A stretch of 7,897 bases of DNA from CAVPKN01 sp964588495 (lineage in GTDB: Bacteria; Chlamydiota; Chlamydiia; Chlamydiales; JAAKFR01): the NCBI GenBank assembly GCA_964588495.1, contig CAZPPS010000053.1, positions 1 through 7,897 of the forward strand. The letters are read 5' to 3'. The notes under the pieces were generated by a model. That model ran no database searches. It had not been told where the DNA came from and saw only the letters and a program-made list of their open reading frames with translations. Shown piece after piece: positions 4,388 through 7,897 of the stretch. Both the position numbers and the translations under genes were made by a program. Numbering within the stretch: position 1 is the stretch's first letter; each line of letters starts with the position of its first letter.

Positions 4388-5128
4388 TTAATACATGACC
4401 ATCCCGCCATCCACAGTCAAAGTATGCCCTGTGATGTAATCTGCCTTGGCTAAAAATAGGGCAGCTTCTGCCACATCCTGCGCTTTGCCCAGTTTTTGCA
4501 GTGGGATTTGTCCTAAAATGGCCTCTTTTTGCTTCTCATTCAAAGCATCTGTCATGTCCGTTTCGATAAAGCCAGGGGCGATGCAATTCACAGAGATGCC
4601 CCGCGAGCCAAGCTCTTTAGCAAGGGATTTAGTAAATCCGATCATTCCCGATTTGGAAGCTGCATAATTTGTCTGGCCCGCATTGCCCATGATGCCGACA
4701 ACTGAGGTAATATTGATGATTTTGCCAGCACGTGCCTTCGTCATGGGGCGGACAACGGCTTTGCATGTGTTATAGACCGATTTCAAATTAGTATTAATCA
4801 CAGCATCCCAATCCTGATCGGAAAGACGCATCAGGAGATTATCTCTTGTGATTCCTGCGTTGTTAATCAGAATGTCTACTTGGCCAAAGTCTGTATAGAC
4901 CTGATTGATCACTTGCTCAACCTGGGCGCTATCAGAAACATCCACTTTATAGAAAGCGACCTTCTGATCCCCCTGAGCATGGCTTTTTAGTTGCTCAAGA
5001 GTCTCATTCCCCTTTTCAGGATTCGTTCCAAAAATGGCAACATGGGCTCCCTGGTTTACAAAACTTGTTGCTATTGCTTTTCCAATTCCGCGCGTGCCGC
5101 CTGTAATAACCGCTGTCTTATTTGCCAT
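4388..5128 (-). CDS. fabG: 3-oxoacyl-[acyl-carrier-protein] reductase
   Basis: A 246-residue short-chain dehydrogenase/reductase. It reduces 3-ketoacyl-ACP to 3-hydroxyacyl-ACP with NADPH, the first reduction of each elongation cycle. The nucleotide-binding motif TGGTRGIG is at 9-16 and NNAG at 89-92. The catalytic tetrad is Asn114, Ser142, Tyr155 and Lys159, with YAASK intact. IAPGFIETDMT (183-193) and the C-terminal ITGHTLTVDGGMVMY are typical FabG. Length matches the family (244-250). The ATG at 5128 is chosen because MANKTAVITGG begins right at the first strand; a TTG at 5140 would add four residues and overlap fabD. The gap to fabD is only 4 bases, so translation is probably coupled. Confidence 0.96.
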   Translation of the reverse strand: MANKTAVITGGTRGIGKAIATSFVNQGAHVAIFGTNPEKGNETLEQLKSHAQGDQKVAFYKVDVSDSAQVEQVINQVYTDFGQVDILINNAGITRDNLLMRLSDQDWDAVINTNLKSVYNTCKAVVRPMTKARAGKIINITSVVGIMGNAGQTNYAASKSGMIGFTKSLAKELGSRGISVNCIAPGFIETDMTDALNEKQKEAILGQIPLQKLGKAQDVAEAALFLAKADYITGHTLTVDGGMVMY

Positions 5129-5132
5129 TGTC

Positions 5133-6065
5133 TTATCCAAAAGTCTCTCCCAGTTTGTCTAAATCGTCGAGTGTGTTAATCGATAGTGTCGGAGCATAAA
5201 CTCCAATTTGTTTATTCATGCCGGCAAGTGTTCTTCCGCAACCGATTTCAATATATAAGTCGATATCATCCATTATGGACCGAATCCCCTGCTCCCAACG
5301 GACAGCTGATGTCACCTGTTTGATCAAATTGGCTCTGATTTCATCTCCTGAGCTGACAAAATGGCCACACACGTTCATCACAACCTTGGAGGTGCCTGCC
5401 TGGATCTCAATTTCTTCCATTTTTCTGGCCAGTTTTTCTTCGGCCAGTTGCATCAGCCCCGAGTGAAAGGCCCCATGGACTTTTAAAGGGATCGCCCTTT
5501 TTGCCCCTTTGGCCTTCGCAGCTTCAATTCCCGCTTCCACCCCTTTGAGAGTTCCGGAAATCACTGTTTGTCCTGGGCAGTTGTAGTTAGCAACCCACAA
5601 ATCTTTGGGAAGGTTCACCTCTTTGACAAGCGCTTCTACATCCAGTGCTGAAAGGCCAAAGAGGGCTGCCATAGTCCCCTGCGTTGTCACGCAAGCCTCA
5701 TTCATCGCATCCCCGCGCAGCTGCACAAGGGGAAGGCATGTCTCAAAAGGAATATGGCCAGCAGCTGTGAGCGCGGAATACTCCCCTAAACTCAAACCTG
5801 CACAAACCGTCGGCTTGATATCGGGAAACTGCTCTTGCAAAACAGCTAAAATCGCCATGCTCGTGAGATAAATTCCCGTCTGGCTATTGCGTGTTTCGGT
5901 CAAAGTCTCTGCCGGACCTTCAAAAATAATTTTGGAAAGCGAGCGGTTTAAAAGGTCATCCCCTTGCTCAAAAACAGCTCTCGCTTTGGCATAGTGAGTG
6001 AAAAAATCTTTACCCATTCCCACAACTTGGGCTCCCTGTCCGGGAAAAAGAAACGCGATTCTCAT
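5133..6065 (-). CDS. fabD: Malonyl-CoA:ACP transacylase
   Basis: A 310-residue cytoplasmic enzyme that moves malonyl from CoA to ACP, supplying the extender for FabH and the elongating condensing enzymes. FPGQGAQ near the N-terminus (7-13) forms the oxyanion-hole region. The nucleophile is Ser92 in GLSLGEYSA (90-98). Arg117 binds the malonyl carboxylate, His201 in VHGAFHS is the catalytic base, and Gln250 is also present. All four fall at the same numbers as in Escherichia coli FabD. Length is normal. Its ATG overlaps the fabH stop by four bases (ATGA), the signature of translational coupling, and fabG follows after 4 bases. Nothing is missing or unusual. Confidence 0.97.
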   Translation of the reverse strand: MRIAFLFPGQGAQVVGMGKDFFTHYAKARAVFEQGDDLLNRSLSKIIFEGPAETLTETRNSQTGIYLTSMAILAVLQEQFPDIKPTVCAGLSLGEYSALTAAGHIPFETCLPLVQLRGDAMNEACVTTQGTMAALFGLSALDVEALVKEVNLPKDLWVANYNCPGQTVISGTLKGVEAGIEAAKAKGAKRAIPLKVHGAFHSGLMQLAEEKLARKMEEIEIQAGTSKVVMNVCGHFVSSGDEIRANLIKQVTSAVRWEQGIRSIMDDIDLYIEIGCGRTLAGMNKQIGVYAPTLSINTLDDLDKLGETFG

Positions 6066-7069
6066 AATTCATTCTCTACTTTAGTCAAAATCGAAGCTCC
6101 CCAGGTAAACCCGGCTCCAAAAGCGACAAGGAGCATATTGTCCCCGTGCTTGATATCTTTCTCCCGAATCAGCTCATCGAGGGCGATCGCAACGGCTGAA
6201 GCCGACGTGTTTCCATATTTTTGGACCGTTTTGAAAACCTTTTCTTCGGCTATCCCGAACCGTTTGGCAACGGCATCGATAATCCGCTCATTTGCCTGGT
6301 GGGGAATCAGCCAATCAATTGAATCGTCGGGCATTTGGGCTTGCAGCAGACAGGCTTTGGCAGCCGCTTCCATACGGCGCACAGCGTGCTTGAAGACTTC
6401 TTTGCCTTCCATCAGGATATAGTGCTGGCTGTTCTCAATTGTCTCAATAGAAGCCGGCTTTCGGCAGCCTCCTGCTGGCAACATGAGAAGCTCTGCAACT
6501 TCACCGTCTGCTCCGAGACACACTTCTTTGATGTCAAAACCATTCCCTTGATGGCTAATGACAGCTGCTGCTGCTCCATCACCAAAAAGGACGCAAGTAT
6601 TTCTATCTTTATAGTTGACGATTGAAGAGAGCTTTTCAGAGGCGATCAATAAAATATTTTTATAAAGACCCGATTCTATATAACTTTTTGCAATCGAAAG
6701 GCCATAAAGAAAACCTGTGCAGGCTGCTTGAAAGTCAAAAGCTGCCGCTTGAGGCGCCTGTAAAAGTCTTTGCACAAGGGCGGCTGTACTGGGAAAAATA
6801 AAATCGGGAGTTGAGGTGGCAACCAGGATCAAATCGATTTGCTGGGCAGTCATGTTAGCAGCCAAAAGGGCTTTTTGCGCAGCTTTTGCCCCCATATCAG
6901 AGGCAAATTCATCAGGGGCGGCAAGGCGCCGCTCTTTCATGCCCACGCGGGAGGTGATCCATTCATCAGAGGTCTCCACCATTTTCTCAAGATCCTGATT
7001 TGTCAGAACCTTTTCAGGTAGATAAGACCCTGTTCCTACCACACGCGCCACAATCTTTTCTTTGACCAC
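6062..7069 (-). CDS. fabH: 3-oxoacyl-[acyl-carrier-protein] synthase III (KASIII)
   Basis: A 335-residue thiolase-fold enzyme that starts fatty acid synthesis by condensing acetyl-CoA with malonyl-ACP. The catalytic triad is Cys117 (in FQAACTGF), His257 (in IPHQAN) and Asn287 (in KYGNTSAS). The N-terminal VVGTGSYLPEKVLTN and ETSDEWI blocks and the C-terminal FGAGFTWGA complete the family signature. The start is GTG at 7069, which places seven residues before the conserved first strand. A purine-rich AAGGAAAGAG lies 5-14 bases upstream; no ATG is suitably placed. It is the first gene of the fabH-fabD-fabG-acpP cluster, divergent from recR with only 76 bases between, so regulatory sites must be compact. 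Initiation by FabH is a usual control point of the pathway. Confidence 0.96.
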   Translation of the reverse strand: MVKEKIVARVVGTGSYLPEKVLTNQDLEKMVETSDEWITSRVGMKERRLAAPDEFASDMGAKAAQKALLAANMTAQQIDLILVATSTPDFIFPSTAALVQRLLQAPQAAAFDFQAACTGFLYGLSIAKSYIESGLYKNILLIASEKLSSIVNYKDRNTCVLFGDGAAAAVISHQGNGFDIKEVCLGADGEVAELLMLPAGGCRKPASIETIENSQHYILMEGKEVFKHAVRRMEAAAKACLLQAQMPDDSIDWLIPHQANERIIDAVAKRFGIAEEKVFKTVQKYGNTSASAVAIALDELIREKDIKHGDNMLLVAFGAGFTWGASILTKVENEL

Positions 7070-7140
7070 AGATACTCTTTCCTTGTATTATGTCAGAGTA
7101 GTTTACCAACTGAATCTTTAAAACAAAACAGTTTAAATAT
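7062..7140. promoter_or_regulatory. Divergent fabH/recR promoter region
   Basis: For recR, TTGACC (7062-7067) and TATTAT (7086-7091) on the plus strand are 18 bases apart, a fair sigma-70 match. Its -35 would overlap the fabH start codon. For fabH, TAAACT (7105 to 7100, minus strand) is a possible -10, the same hexamer as in the first Inc-like promoter, with only a poor -35. The assignment on the fabH side is weak. Confidence 0.35.
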
Positions 7141-7145
7141 TAATT

Positions 7146-7736
7146 ATGTTATATCCCGAACATTTGCTGAAGCTCATTGCCCTTTTCAAAAAACTTCCAG
7201 GCGTGGGCTCTAAAAGTGCCGAACGGTTTGCCTTTCAACTTCTGGATTGGCCTGAAGAAAAACTTTTTGAAATGGCCAAAATTATCGAAAAAACTAAAGA
7301 AAATTTGAAAAACTGCTCCGAATGCGGGTGTCTGGTAGAAGAGACATGTCCTTTTTGTATTGAAGGACGGGAAACAGAAGTGATGTGTGTGGTCGCTTCC
7401 GCTAAAGATGTTTTTTCAGTGGAACAAACGCATGAATTTCACGGACTTTATCATGTGCTGGGCGGGCTTTTATCTCCGCTACAAGGCTTTTTTTTGACAC
7501 CGCAGGCGCTTACGAAACTCAAAGAGCGGGTGACAAAGCTTGGGGTCAAGGAGATGATTCTGGCGCTCGATTCCACTCTTGAGGGGGACGCCACAGCCCT
7601 TTATCTGAAAAAGGAGTTGGAAGAGCTCAATATTGTGACTTCCCGTTTGGCTTTAGGCCTTCCAATGGGGAGCTCGCTCGACTTTATCGACGGCGGAACC
7701 CTTGCGAGAGCATTCGCTGGGAGGCATCGGTACTAA
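7146..7736 (+). CDS. recR: Recombination mediator protein RecR
   Basis: A 196-residue RecR. With RecF/RecO-type partners it helps load RecA at single-stranded gaps and stalled forks. A helix-hairpin-helix (LPGVGSKSAERFAF, 17-30) provides DNA contact. A four-cysteine zinc site lies at Cys57, Cys60, Cys68 and Cys71. The Toprim domain starts at VMCVVASAKD (79-88) and includes FHGLYHVLGGLLSP (98-111) and STLEGDATALYL (143-154). The C-terminal GLPMGSSLDFIDGGTLARAFAGRH is typical, so it is full length. Ala84 stands where many RecR proteins have a Toprim Glu; other RecRs vary there too. The ATG at 7146 gives the standard MLYPEHL start, but no Shine-Dalgarno is visible in the AT-rich leader. In chlamydiae recR typically lies between fabH and omp85. 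Confidence 0.96.
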   Translation: MLYPEHLLKLIALFKKLPGVGSKSAERFAFQLLDWPEEKLFEMAKIIEKTKENLKNCSECGCLVEETCPFCIEGRETEVMCVVASAKDVFSVEQTHEFHGLYHVLGGLLSPLQGFFLTPQALTKLKERVTKLGVKEMILALDSTLEGDATALYLKKELEELNIVTSRLALGLPMGSSLDFIDGGTLARAFAGRHRY

Positions 7737-7744
7737 CATCACCA

Positions 7745-7827
7745 TGCCCGTGCCCGTGTCCTTACTCCTTGACCAAATTTAAGAAAAAAAGAGAGGGCAA
7801 GGGCACAGGCACGGGCACGGGCAAGGG
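7745..7827. repeat. Foldback of GC-rich hexamers downstream of recR
   Basis: TGCCCGTGCCCGTG (7745-7758) and its exact reverse complement (7810-7823) form a 14-bp stem around a loop of about 50 bases. The right arm is part of an in-phase hexamer array (7795-7827): GGGCAA, GGGCAC, AGGCAC, GGGCAC, GGGCAA, GGG. It begins 9 bases after the recR stop and could slow transcription, but there is no U-run, so a standard terminator is not supported. Confidence 0.6.
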
Positions 7828-7833
7828 AAACTC

Positions 7834-7862
7834 TTGCATAAATAAGTCTAGTTGCCTACGAT
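7834..7862 (+). promoter_or_regulatory. Possible promoter for the next gene beyond the window
   Basis: TTGCAT (7834-7839) and TACGAT (7857-7862) are separated by 17 bases. Both are imperfect. The position fits a promoter for the omp85/bamA-type gene expected downstream of recR in chlamydiae, but that gene is not in the window. Confidence 0.3.
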
Positions 7863-7897
7863 TTGCCCCCTTATGAGATTGTACAAACACCTTCTAT

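Noticed and set aside
5129..5140. TTG start for fabG at 5140
   Set aside because: It adds four residues not needed by the fold and overlaps fabD; the ATG at 5128 fits family length and alignment better.
5964..6422. Long + strand ORF of 152 codons antisense to fabD/fabH
   Set aside because: It is a shadow of two genes with intact catalytic residues on the other strand and shows no domain or ribosome binding site.

Overview
The window looks like chromosome from a member of the Chlamydiae, probably an environmental (Parachlamydiales-like) lineage. The right half carries recR and, divergent from it, fabH-fabD-fabG-acpP. From memory this is the Chlamydia trachomatis order CT240-CT236, with omp85/bamA (CT241) expected just past the right edge. 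The left half ends with a HEAT-repeat protein and a small cyclic-nucleotide-binding protein, matching the C-terminal half of CT234 (nucleotide-transporter-like plus HEAT) and CT235. The genus cannot be fixed from sequence alone.

Layout, left to right. At 1-54 is the tail of a reading frame, probably the transporter part of the CT234-like gene. It is followed on the + strand by the HEAT protein (60-1382) and the cNMP-binding protein (1375-1797), which overlap. Next come three small + strand genes (1912-2238, 2491-2805, 2858-3154). Each encodes a protein of about 100 residues with two closely spaced hydrophobic segments, the bilobed shape of chlamydial inclusion membrane (Inc) proteins. At least the first two are paralogues. 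An 810-base stretch without credible genes (3155-3964) follows, packed with inverted and direct repeats. The - strand cluster then runs from fabH (7069) down to acpP, which ends at a textbook terminator at 3918-3955. recR (7146-7736) reads the other way and is followed by a GC-rich hexamer foldback.

How the genes work together. FabD loads malonate onto the acyl carrier protein, FabH condenses malonyl-ACP with acetyl-CoA, and FabG reduces the resulting 3-ketoacyl-ACP, all on AcpP. Catalytic residues are intact in all of them. recR is an unrelated DNA-repair gene sharing the divergent promoter region.

The most interesting part is the roughly 2.1 kb between the CT235-like gene and acpP. It appears to be an insertion into an otherwise conserved gene order. 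It holds the Inc-like trio, two members of a MITE-like foldback family with matching 5-bp target duplications, a larger unrelated foldback of about 220 bp, and several families of short intergenic repeats. The first Inc-like gene has a near-consensus sigma-70-type promoter whose -10 box lies inside a perfect 10-bp-arm palindrome, a candidate operator.
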